From: Lishizhenia tianjinensis
GTDB lineage: Bacteria > Bacteroidota > Bacteroidia > Flavobacteriales_D > Crocinitomicaceae
Length of the DNA stretch: 35,523 nucleotides
Reading direction: 5' to 3'
Assembly: GCA_943330745.2 (NCBI GenBank)
Contig: CALQIX020000031.1
Span: 1 to 35,523 of the forward strand
Under the pieces are notes generated by a model. It worked only from the letters and a program-made list of their open reading frames with translations, was not told where the DNA came from and made no database searches. Of the stretch, positions 16,159 through 23,144 are shown piece after piece. The number at the start of each line of letters is the position of its first letter. Positions within the stretch are counted from its first letter, which is position 1. The translations under genes and the position numbers were made by a program.

Positions 16159-16848
16159 TTAATTCACTTTTATAAATTTATATCCCACTCCTCGAATGGA
16201 TTGGAAAAATTGAGGGTTTCTCTGGTCAACCTCAAATAATTTCCGAAACCCAACAATGAAATTATCAACAGTTCTACTCGAAGGAAATTGATCTTGACCC
16301 CAAACGGAGTCCAATATTTCATCGCGAGAAATTACTTGACCCGCTTTTGAATCAAACAAACGCAATAACTCTATTTCTTTTTTGGTCAGTGTTACCACTA
16401 ATTGATTCCACGTATCCCTAACTTCAAAGGTAACGAAATCAACTATTTTATCATTGATAACTACTTTTGTTTGCTCTTGCTTTGCTTTAGTTGAGCGCAC
16501 TAAAATTGAAACTTTCAATAATAACTCCTCTAAATCAAAGGGTTTTACAAGGTAATCCGTACCCCCTTTTTTTAATCCAATGATTCGATCTGAAGTAGTT
16601 CCTTTGGCAGACAAAAAAAGAATCGGTACTTCACTGTTTTTTCGAATTGCTTCACAAATATCAAGACCGCTCACATTCGGTAACATAATGTCTAAAATCA
16701 CCAAATCTGCTTTTGCGCTTTGATTAAGATTTTTCATGGCTTCATTTCCGGTAAAAAATGAGGTAACGATGTGCCCATCAAGCTCTAAATTAAGTTTAAT
16801 TAACTCATGCAAGCTCGTTTCATCTTCCACTAAAACAATATGGGGCAT
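16159..16848 (-). CDS. OmpR/PhoB-type response regulator, no adjacent kinase
   Basis: 229 residues. The receiver domain (1-120) has the acidic pair Glu8/Asp9, the phosphoacceptor Asp53 in LVILDIMLPNVSG, the conserved Ser in LFLSAKG and the switch lysine in DYLVKPF. The C-terminal winged helix (about 125-229) includes LTKKEIELLRLF, ISRDEILDSVWG, SSRTVDNFIVGFRKLF and a final RGVGYKF, as in PhoB-type DNA-binding domains. No histidine kinase lies next to it; downstream genes in the same transcript are dCMP deaminase and a CtpA-like protease. It could control envelope-stress genes by analogy with other response regulator-protease pairs, but that is only context inference. Confidence 0.92.
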   Translation of the reverse strand: MPHIVLVEDETSLHELIKLNLELDGHIVTSFFTGNEAMKNLNQSAKADLVILDIMLPNVSGLDICEAIRKNSEVPILFLSAKGTTSDRIIGLKKGGTDYLVKPFDLEELLLKVSILVRSTKAKQEQTKVVINDKIVDFVTFEVRDTWNQLVVTLTKKEIELLRLFDSKAGQVISRDEILDSVWGQDQFPSSRTVDNFIVGFRKLFEVDQRNPQFFQSIRGVGYKFIKVN

Positions 16849-16864
16849 ATCAACTGTCTTTGTA

Positions 16865-16872
16865 CAAAATTA
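16865..16872 (-). promoter_or_regulatory. -7 box of the response regulator operon
   Basis: Minus-strand TAATTTTG fits TAnnTTTG and lies 16 bases before the ATG at 16848. No clear TTTG is seen 19 bases further up. The divergent helicase gene begins 60 bases away, so both promoters share this short region. Confidence 0.5.
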
Positions 16873-16931
16873 CGTTTTATAATGGATTTAGCTGCGGAAT
16901 CCGTTTCTTTGTGGCCGTAAATCAAAGAATC

Positions 16932-18251
16932 ATGTCAATTTCCCACGAACAACTTCAGCAGTACGTCCATAATTTAGGTTTTGAAAATTTAAATGAACTT
17001 CAACACCGTATGCTGAAAACAGCGAATCAGAAAAATAGAATCTTGTTGTCACAAACAGGTTCTGGAAAAACTGTTGGGTTTTTGTTGCCTTTGATCGAAA
17101 GCATTGATACCGAAAAACTAGAATTACAGGCGTTGATAATTGCACCAACGCGCGAATTGGCTGTTCAAATTGAACAAGTTTTCAAATCCATAAAAACGGG
17201 ATTGAAAGTGACAACATGTTATGGTGGGCATTCAGTTCAGGTAGAACGCAAAAGCCTCGAAGGGAAATGTCACCTAGTTATTGGAACCCCCGGGCGTTTG
17301 TGTGATCACATTGATAGAGGTAGGCTCGAATTGAAACATGTTAAATCGCTTGTGATTGACGAATACGATAAATGTTTGGAGTTTGGATTTTATGACCAAT
17401 TGGATTTTATTACCCAAGAATTAGTTCAATTAGAAGGTGTCACCTTGGTTTCTGCCACTGAATTGCAGGAAATCCCTTCCTTTTTTCCGGTTCAAGATTT
17501 TGAGACACTTTATTTTTTAGATCGTTCCACTGAGCCTGATTTTGTGAAATGGAAGGTAACCGTTAAACCCGATGCTAAATTTGAAGGATTATTGAAACTT
17601 CTATGTTCTTTCAAAGGAGAACAAGCAATCGTTTTTTGCAATTTCAGAGAAGCCACCGAAAAAATGGTGGAATTTCTAGATGAGAATGGTTATCCTGCCG
17701 TGTTTTACCATGGCGGCATGGAGCAAGATGATCGGGAACGTGCTTTATTGAAATTCAGAAATGGAAGTGAACACACCTTAGTTTGCACGGATTTGGGCTC
17801 TCGGGGATTGGATATTCCAGAAATTAAACATGTCGTTCATTTTCAATATCCACATTCCGAAGAGGCATTTACGCACAGAAACGGAAGAACTGCTCGGATT
17901 CAAAAACAAGGAAATATTTATTTGATGGTTAATACCGGCGAGGCTGTGCCTGATTACGTAGAGGTTCCAGCAACGGAATTTATTATGCCGACTGATCGAA
18001 TATATCCAGTTGATTCTGAATGGATTACACTTTATTTTAGCGGAGGTAAAAAAAATAAAATAAACAAGATCGATTTTGTCGGCTTTTTATCGCAAAAAGG
18101 AGGCTTATCAAAAGATGATATGGGATTGATCACAGTCTTGGATTTCACGTCTTATGTCGCTGTGAAAAGATCAAAAGTGAAGTTGCTTTTACAAGCAATT
18201 CAAGGTGAAAAAGTAAAAGGGCAGAAATTAAAGATATCGATTGCACGATAA
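16932..18251 (+). CDS. DEAD-box RNA helicase with DbpA-type RNA-binding domain
   Basis: 439 residues from ATG 16932 (a TTG at 16860 would add 24 unconserved residues). Helicase motifs in order: QTGSGKT (41-47), PTREL (72-76), TPGR (119-122), motif II as DEYD (143-146) rather than DEAD, SAT (174-176), GSRGLDIP and HRNGRTAR. The last 75 residues ([20 protein letters not shown], then FTSYVAVKR) match the DbpA RNA-binding domain, which in E. coli targets 23S rRNA hairpin 92. A role in large-subunit assembly is therefore plausible. The Ala-to-Tyr change in motif II leaves the acidic Asp-Glu needed for magnesium and ATP, so the enzyme should be active. Confidence 0.9.
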   Translation: MSISHEQLQQYVHNLGFENLNELQHRMLKTANQKNRILLSQTGSGKTVGFLLPLIESIDTEKLELQALIIAPTRELAVQIEQVFKSIKTGLKVTTCYGGHSVQVERKSLEGKCHLVIGTPGRLCDHIDRGRLELKHVKSLVIDEYDKCLEFGFYDQLDFITQELVQLEGVTLVSATELQEIPSFFPVQDFETLYFLDRSTEPDFVKWKVTVKPDAKFEGLLKLLCSFKGEQAIVFCNFREATEKMVEFLDENGYPAVFYHGGMEQDDRERALLKFRNGSEHTLVCTDLGSRGLDIPEIKHVVHFQYPHSEEAFTHRNGRTARIQKQGNIYLMVNTGEAVPDYVEVPATEFIMPTDRIYPVDSEWITLYFSGGKKNKINKIDFVGFLSQKGGLSKDDMGLITVLDFTSYVAVKRSKVKLLLQAIQGEKVKGQKLKISIAR

Positions 18252-18266
18252 GGAATCTCTCTAGCA

Positions 18267-18297
18267 CTTTTTACTATTCAAGAAAATCTTATCTTTG
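18267..18297 (+). promoter_or_regulatory. Promoter of pyrH-frr
   Basis: TATCTTTG (18290-18297) is an exact -7 box, preceded at 19 bases by CTTT (18267-18270), a one-base variant of TTTG. The pyrH ATG follows 16 bases after the -7 box. Confidence 0.7.
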
Positions 18298-18313
18298 TTG
18301 CGAAATTTCAACT

Positions 18314-19021
18314 ATGAGTTACAAAAGAATCCTTTTAAAACTAAGTGGCGAATCCTTAATGGGAAAAAAGCAATTTGGTATTGATAACGAACGTTTGGCC
18401 GAATATTCCACTCAAATCAAAGAAGTGTTGGAACTAGGAATTGAGGTTGCTATTGTAATTGGAGGAGGTAATATTTTCAGAGGCGTGCAAGCCGAAGAAG
18501 GTGGAATGGACCGGACGCATGGTGATTACATGGGAATGTTAGCAACTATGATCAATTCCATGGCGCTGCAAGCGTCTTTGGAGGCTGCTGGAGTTAAAAC
18601 ACGTTTATTGTCGGCCATTGAAATGAAAGAAATTTCAGAACCTTTTATTCGCCGAAGAGCCGTAAGGCATTTGGAAAAAGGGCGTGTGGTTATTTTTGGC
18701 GCAGGAACTGGAAATCCATTTTTTACAACCGATTCCGCTGCATCACTTCGCGCGATTGAAATAAACGCAGATGTTATATTGAAAGGAACACGTGTGGATG
18801 GAATTTATACCGCAGATCCTGAAAAAGATAAAACAGCCACCAAATTTGATTTTATAACCTTTGATGATGCTTATTCAAGAGGATTGAAAGTAATGGATAT
18901 GACGGCCTTTACGCTGTGTAAAGAGAATGACTTGCCAATTATCGTATTTGACATGGATACTCCTGGAAATTTACGCCGATTAATTGAAGGAGAGCAAGTT
19001 GGAACAATTGTAAGAAATTAA
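18314..19021 (+). CDS. pyrH: UMP kinase
   Basis: 235 residues of the amino-acid-kinase fold, the usual bacterial length. It phosphorylates UMP to UDP in pyrimidine nucleotide synthesis and is normally a hexamer regulated by GTP and UTP. Landmarks are [15 protein letters not shown] at the N-terminus, [27 protein letters not shown], and [19 protein letters not shown] followed by [15 protein letters not shown]. The neighbour frr lies 11 bases downstream; pyrH-frr is a pairing found across bacteria. Confidence 0.97.
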   Translation: MSYKRILLKLSGESLMGKKQFGIDNERLAEYSTQIKEVLELGIEVAIVIGGGNIFRGVQAEEGGMDRTHGDYMGMLATMINSMALQASLEAAGVKTRLLSAIEMKEISEPFIRRRAVRHLEKGRVVIFGAGTGNPFFTTDSAASLRAIEINADVILKGTRVDGIYTADPEKDKTATKFDFITFDDAYSRGLKVMDMTAFTLCKENDLPIIVFDMDTPGNLRRLIEGEQVGTIVRN

Positions 19022-19032
19022 AAAGCTGAAAA

Positions 19033-19596
19033 ATGACTGAAGATTTAGAGTTAATTTTTGACGAGTTTAAAAGTTCAAATTCAAAAACCCTTGTGCATTT
19101 AGAAAATGAGTTGTCTCGTGTGCGCGCTGGAAAAGCTTCACCTGCTATGTTGAACGGAGTAATGGTTGATTATTATGGTTGCCCAACGCCAATTCAGCAG
19201 GTTGCCAATGTTTCAACGATGGATGCGCGAACAATTACTGTTCAGCCTTGGGAAAAAAACATGTTGAATGAAATCGCAAAAGGCATTATGAATGCCAATT
19301 TGGGATTAAATCCGCAAAACAATGGTGAGGTTCTTTTAATTGCCGTTCCACCTTTAACAGAAGAAAGAAGACGTGATTTAGTGAAAAAAGCCAAAGCGGA
19401 GGGAGAACATGCAAAAGTAGGTGTCCGAAATAATCGTAAAGATTCCATGGACATGATTAAAGACTTAAAAAGTGAAGGCCTATCAGAAGATTTGGCAAAG
19501 GATTCAGAAGAACAAATACAACAAATCACGAATGGATTCATCAAGAAAATAGATGAATTACTTGAGGTGAAGGAAAAAGATATTATGACGGTTTAA
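19033..19596 (+). CDS. frr: Ribosome recycling factor
   Basis: 187 residues, matching the family (about 185). With EF-G it splits the post-termination ribosome. The protein is two domains: a three-helix bundle (LENELSRVRAGKASPAML near the start; LTEERRRDLVKKAKAEGE and VGVRNNRKDSMDMIKDLK in the second half) and a small beta domain inserted near residues 30-105 (VDYYGCPTPIQQVANVSTMD, TITVQPWEKNM). No in-frame defects are seen. It is the last gene of the pyrH operon and no clear hairpin terminator follows; only a short TTGAT/ATCAA stem is present near 19600-19619. Confidence 0.97.
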   Translation: MTEDLELIFDEFKSSNSKTLVHLENELSRVRAGKASPAMLNGVMVDYYGCPTPIQQVANVSTMDARTITVQPWEKNMLNEIAKGIMNANLGLNPQNNGEVLLIAVPPLTEERRRDLVKKAKAEGEHAKVGVRNNRKDSMDMIKDLKSEGLSEDLAKDSEEQIQQITNGFIKKIDELLEVKEKDIMTV

Positions 19597-19647
19597 AGCT
19601 TGATAGATTAATCATCAAAACGTCACTATCAAAACCCTCGGTATTTT

Positions 19648-19655
19648 TATCTTTG
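19648..19655 (+). promoter_or_regulatory. Orphan -7 box downstream of frr
   Basis: TATCTTTG is identical to the boxes of tRNA-Val and pyrH, but no gene follows for more than 450 bases. The -33 position (ACTA) is poor. It may drive a small RNA or be left over from a lost gene. Confidence 0.4.
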
Positions 19656-19793
19656 CGCTCCAGATTTTCCGATTCCATTGAGCGTATTTCTTGCCGTTTC
19701 CTTTTATAAGGTTGGAATCCGTTTGACTTTCTTTTTATTTATTTTTGGGGTATATTTCAAGAAAAATAGATTAAAACCAAGCCATTTTTAATT

Positions 19794-19852
19794 TATGCAA
19801 TTTCGGAAAAAAGTCTATGTAATTTCGGAATATTCTTTATGTAATTTCGGAA
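19794..19852. repeat. Three direct repeats of TATGYAATTTCGGAA at 22-base spacing
   Basis: The 15-base core occurs at 19794-19808 (TATGCAATTTCGGAA), 19816-19830 and 19838-19852 (both TATGTAATTTCGGAA), starting exactly 22 bases apart. Copies two and three also share the following TATTYT. Two helical turns of spacing puts all copies on one DNA face, as expected of protein-binding iterons or the repeated ends of some insertion sequences such as the IS21 family. There are too few copies, and no spacers, for a CRISPR array. Confidence 0.8.
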
Positions 19853-19893
19853 TATTTTGTTTTAACTAATTGTTTTTTAAGCTATTAGACTGT

Positions 19894-20004
19894 TTATTTT
19901 TTCTTTAACATTTCACGCAAAAAATCCAATTCTTTTTCAAGGGATTCTATCCTTGATTCGTATTGTGAATATAACCTATAAATAATTAAGGCATTAAGTT
20001 CTAC
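19894..20004 (-). pseudogene. Possible C-terminal remnant of a coiled-coil protein (transposase-like?)
   Basis: An open minus-strand frame of 36 codons ends at a TAA (19894-19896). It reads NALIIYRLYSQYESRIESLE and then KELDFLREMLKKK, a clear heptad-rich amphipathic helix with a basic tail. It is bounded upstream by an in-frame TGA at 20005-20007, with no start codon in a suitable place. Such C-terminal helices occur in transposase-type and regulatory proteins. It points toward the triple repeats about 40 bases downstream, an arrangement like a gene next to an insertion-sequence end. It could also be chance in AT-rich DNA. Confidence 0.35.
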
Positions 20005-20108
20005 TCAAACAAATTACAGAATCAAATGAGCACGATAAAGTTCCTTTCCCTATCAAGGCTTCTCTAAATTCATTTCTTTTATGCAACTTCTTTCCCGATA
20101 AAAAACAC

Positions 20109-20116
20109 TAAATTTG
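20109..20116 (+). promoter_or_regulatory. -7 box of the TraB/GumN gene
   Basis: TAAATTTG fits TAnnTTTG and ends five bases before the ATG at 20122, implying a leaderless or nearly leaderless message. The -33 region is not convincing. Confidence 0.45.
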
Positions 20117-20121
20117 TAGTG

Positions 20122-21348
20122 ATGAGGGTATTGCTGTTTGCTTTTTTACTAATTGGGTGTTCTGGGTTTTCTCAGTTATACGAGCCTGAAAATGAATTGC
20201 TTTGGGAAGTTTCGGGTAATGGATTAAAAGAAAAATCATACCTCTTTGGCACCTTTCACAACAACCACAAAGATTTATTTCGCTTTCCGGACACCCTGTA
20301 TTATGCGCTCAACAAAGCAAAAACAATTGCCCTTGAAACCGACCTCTTTAGCCTATTCAAAAAAGTGGACGTTAGGGAATCAAACGTGAACCTTCAGTTT
20401 GACATGTATGGCGATCCATACACCACAACCGATCGAGCTACCAATACCGTATATGGAAATGAAGATGGAATGCCTCAATTTATTGATGCTTATTTTCAAC
20501 AGTATGCCGGTAACACTTCTAAATCACTTTTTTTCTTTGAGTCTTATGAAGATCAACTCAAGGTTTTTACCGGAATTAAAAAAAGCAAACAACCGTATTT
20601 GCAGGAAAATTTACTTGGCATTGGTGAACTGAGAGAAGAAGTGGTGTTTAATCTTTATTTGAAAGGACAAATTAATAAAATTGAGGAATTTACCCGAAAA
20701 AGCTTACGCTATTCCAAAAATGGATACATTGATTTAATCGTTAATCGGAATGGCATTATGGCTGAAGGATTGGATTCCATCCTAAAAAAAGGAAGTGTTT
20801 TTTGTGCGGTTGGAGCTTCGCATTTGGGAGGTGCCACCGGAATTATTTCTCAATTGCGAAAAAAAGGATATACAGTTCGCAAAGTTGCGGCTACATTTAG
20901 TGAACTGCCACAGCCTGAAAAAAGAAAAGTAAGAGAAGCCAATTTTTATCGCTATCAAAACGAGGAAGCTGATGTAGTTGCTATGTTTCCGGGCAAACCA
21001 GTAGAAACTGTGCGAGAAGATGGATCTATTGAACTTTTATATTGCGAATTGGGACAAGGAAACACCTACAGGGTTGAGATTATTCCAATCACAGATACCT
21101 TGTCACTCGAAGATTACGCAAATATTCATATCGCAAGCTCCACCATTTTAGAACCAACCAAAGTGCAATTGGATGATGGAACAATCGTTATGGAAGGTCT
21201 TTCCGATACATATCCTGAAGGGTATAATTGGGTTCGCGTAATGAAAAATGATACTACTCTTGTGGTAATGAAAGCATATGGCGGAAATAAGTTCATGGTG
21301 TCAAATCGCCAAAAGAACTTTTTTGCCAAAGTTTGGTTAGGGCAGTAA
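20122..21348 (+). CDS. TraB/GumN (Tiki-fold) family exported protein with C-terminal extension
   Basis: 408 residues from ATG 20122 (a GTG directly before it is the alternative). The N-terminus is an export signal; LIGC at residues 10-13 could be a lipobox, though cleavage at GFSQ is also possible. The TraB/GumN core starts LLWEVSGNGLKEKSYLFGTF with the GTFH metal motif near residues 39-42, continues with ALETDLF, and has the second conserved GASH (CAVGASHLGGATGIISQLRK) near 235. This superfamily includes Tiki metalloproteases. About 140 residues after the core (starting near EADVVAMFPGKPVETV) form an extra domain that I do not recognise. The gene converges on uvrC with only two bases between stop codons. 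Confidence 0.82.
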   Translation: MRVLLFAFLLIGCSGFSQLYEPENELLWEVSGNGLKEKSYLFGTFHNNHKDLFRFPDTLYYALNKAKTIALETDLFSLFKKVDVRESNVNLQFDMYGDPYTTTDRATNTVYGNEDGMPQFIDAYFQQYAGNTSKSLFFFESYEDQLKVFTGIKKSKQPYLQENLLGIGELREEVVFNLYLKGQINKIEEFTRKSLRYSKNGYIDLIVNRNGIMAEGLDSILKKGSVFCAVGASHLGGATGIISQLRKKGYTVRKVAATFSELPQPEKRKVREANFYRYQNEEADVVAMFPGKPVETVREDGSIELLYCELGQGNTYRVEIIPITDTLSLEDYANIHIASSTILEPTKVQLDDGTIVMEGLSDTYPEGYNWVRVMKNDTTLVVMKAYGGNKFMVSNRQKNFFAKVWLGQ

Positions 21349-21350
21349 AT

Positions 21351-23141
21351 TTAGCCTCGCCACAACAGAATCTTCTTGGCAGCTGCCAATCCAATGGATT
21401 TTTCCAACTCCTGTTGCTCTGCGGATTTTATGCGGGTTACACTTTTAAAATCTTTCAATAATTTCTCCTTTGTTTTTGGCCCGATGCCTGGAATTGCATC
21501 TAATTCTGAATGTATACTCGATTTACTCCGTTTGTTACGATGATGGGTGATGCCAAATCGATGCGCTTCATCGCGTAATTGCTGCAACACCTTTAAGGTT
21601 TCCGACCTACGATCCAAAATTATTGCTTTCGTGTCGCCTGGATAAAACACTTCTTCTATGCGTTTCGCTAAGCCGATTATGGCAATTTTACCCCGAAGAT
21701 TTAGTTCGTCCAACACTTCCAAAGCCGCGCTTAACTGTCCTTTACCCCCATCAATAACGATCAACTGGGGCAAGGGTTTTTCTTCATTTAATAAGCGTGA
21801 ATACCGGCGAAAAACCACTTCTTTCATCGTAGCAAAATCATCAGGTCCTTCCACTGTTTTTACATTAAAATGGCGGTAATCGGCTTTACTAGCTTTCGCA
21901 TTTTTGAATACCACACATGCAGAAACGGCATCTGTTCCCTGAAAATTGGAATTATCAAAACACTCTATATGGACAGGAATCTCAGCTAATTTGAGGTCTT
22001 GCTGCATTTGGTTTAAAATATCCTCGTATTTTTTTTCTGGGGTTTGCAAAAACGCTCGTTTCTTCTTCTCTTGCTGATAATAGAAAATATTACGCTTGGA
22101 CAATTCGAGCAACTGTTTTTTATCGCCTCTAAGTGGAATAGAAAATTGATATGCATTCTCTGAAACCAACGGGATTTCTTCCACTAAAATCTCTTTAGAC
22201 GAACTGTTATATAACTCCTTGAGTTTGGGAATCATTTTTTCAATTACTTCTGCTTGGGTTTCATCGTGGTAACAGTTTACCTCTGCCGTATAAGCATGTA
22301 TAATTGCACCATGTTGAATAACTAAATAATTAAAATAAGCTGTAGTTTCTATTATCAAACACGTAAAGACATCCAGGGCCTCTATGGAAGTAGATACCAC
22401 CGTTGATTTTGATTGATAGCCTTCCAATAAACTCAATTTCTCTTTATAGACTTGTGCTTGCTCAAAATCATAGTTTTCAGCAGATTCCTGCATGCGGCGT
22501 TTAAGGAGTGTTTTTACTGCATTCACATTCCCTTTTAGCAATTGCTTTATTTGGTTAATCGATTCTAAATAATCTTGTTCGGATTGCTTTTGCGCGCAGG
22601 GCCCCAAACAGTTTCCAATATGGTATTCAAGACAAACACTGAATTTTCCCGCCTTAATTTTTGATTCTTTAAGGTCCAATTTGCAGGATCTCAAAGGAAA
22701 CAATTCCTTAATCAGCTTTAATAAAATATACATCACCTTGGCTTCCGGATATGGACCATAATAGGTTGATCCGTCTTTAATAATTCTACGGGTTGAAAAA
22801 ATCCGCGGATAGGGCTCGTTTTTAATGCAAATCCATGGAAATGTTTTATCGTCTTTTAATTGGATGTTGTATTTAGGTTGATACTCTTTGATTAAATTGT
22901 TTTCAAGTATTAAGGCATCTAATTCCGTTTCCACAACAATGAAGCGAATATCCTGAATTTGTTTAACCAAAATCGCTGTTTTCGCATTATCATGATTCTT
23001 TGTAAAATAAGAGGTAACACGCTTTTTTAGGTTCTTTGCTTTACCAACATAAATTATTTTCCCAGTTACATCGAAATATTGATATACTCCAGGTAACTCG
23101 GGCAAGGATTTAATTCTAGTTTCAATGGCGTTTTCACTCAT
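21351..23141 (-). CDS. uvrC: UvrABC excinuclease subunit C
   Basis: 596 residues, full length. UvrC makes both incisions in nucleotide-excision repair. The GIY-YIG nuclease domain is at the N-terminus (LPGVYQYFDVTGKIIYVGKA, 15-35, then KNLKKRVTSYF), a cysteine-rich stretch follows (CLEYHIGNCLGPC, near 170), the UVR motif that binds UvrB is near 205-240 (ENYDFEQAQVYKEKL), and the RNase-H-like second nuclease includes ECFDNSNFQGTDAVSACVVF and IVIDGGKGQL. A helix-hairpin-helix ends the protein (LDAIPGIGPKTKEKLLKDF). The ATG lies three bases after the stop of a large secreted PKD protein, so it appears to be expressed from that operon. Confidence 0.97.
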   Translation of the reverse strand: MSENAIETRIKSLPELPGVYQYFDVTGKIIYVGKAKNLKKRVTSYFTKNHDNAKTAILVKQIQDIRFIVVETELDALILENNLIKEYQPKYNIQLKDDKTFPWICIKNEPYPRIFSTRRIIKDGSTYYGPYPEAKVMYILLKLIKELFPLRSCKLDLKESKIKAGKFSVCLEYHIGNCLGPCAQKQSEQDYLESINQIKQLLKGNVNAVKTLLKRRMQESAENYDFEQAQVYKEKLSLLEGYQSKSTVVSTSIEALDVFTCLIIETTAYFNYLVIQHGAIIHAYTAEVNCYHDETQAEVIEKMIPKLKELYNSSSKEILVEEIPLVSENAYQFSIPLRGDKKQLLELSKRNIFYYQQEKKKRAFLQTPEKKYEDILNQMQQDLKLAEIPVHIECFDNSNFQGTDAVSACVVFKNAKASKADYRHFNVKTVEGPDDFATMKEVVFRRYSRLLNEEKPLPQLIVIDGGKGQLSAALEVLDELNLRGKIAIIGLAKRIEEVFYPGDTKAIILDRRSETLKVLQQLRDEAHRFGITHHRNKRSKSSIHSELDAIPGIGPKTKEKLLKDFKSVTRIKSAEQQELEKSIGLAAAKKILLWRG

Positions 23142-23144
23142 TTC

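Larger units (their letters stand above)
19597..20121. other. 525-base gene-free region with promoter, repeats and coding remnant
   Basis: The longest stretch without an intact gene. It contains a perfect -7 box at 19648-19655 with no gene behind it, three 22-base-period direct repeats at 19794-19852, and a minus-strand frame at 19894-20004 that looks like the C-terminus of a coiled-coil protein. This mix suggests remains of a lost gene or an insertion sequence. Nothing else recognisable is present until the TraB gene promoter at 20109. Confidence 0.6.

Noticed and set aside
16860..16931. 24-residue N-terminal extension of the RNA helicase
   Set aside because: Begins with TTG and lacks conservation-like features; [10 protein letters not shown] from ATG 16932 is a normal helicase start.
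19612..19791. Open plus-strand frame with a hydrophobic stretch after frr
   Set aside because: No ATG, only a TTG inside; the hydrophobic residues are explained by T-rich DNA. The promoter at 19648 lies inside it, so a small gene cannot be fully excluded.
19794..19852. CRISPR array
   Set aside because: Only three 15-base cores with 7-base gaps; no spacers of 25-40 bases and no cas genes.
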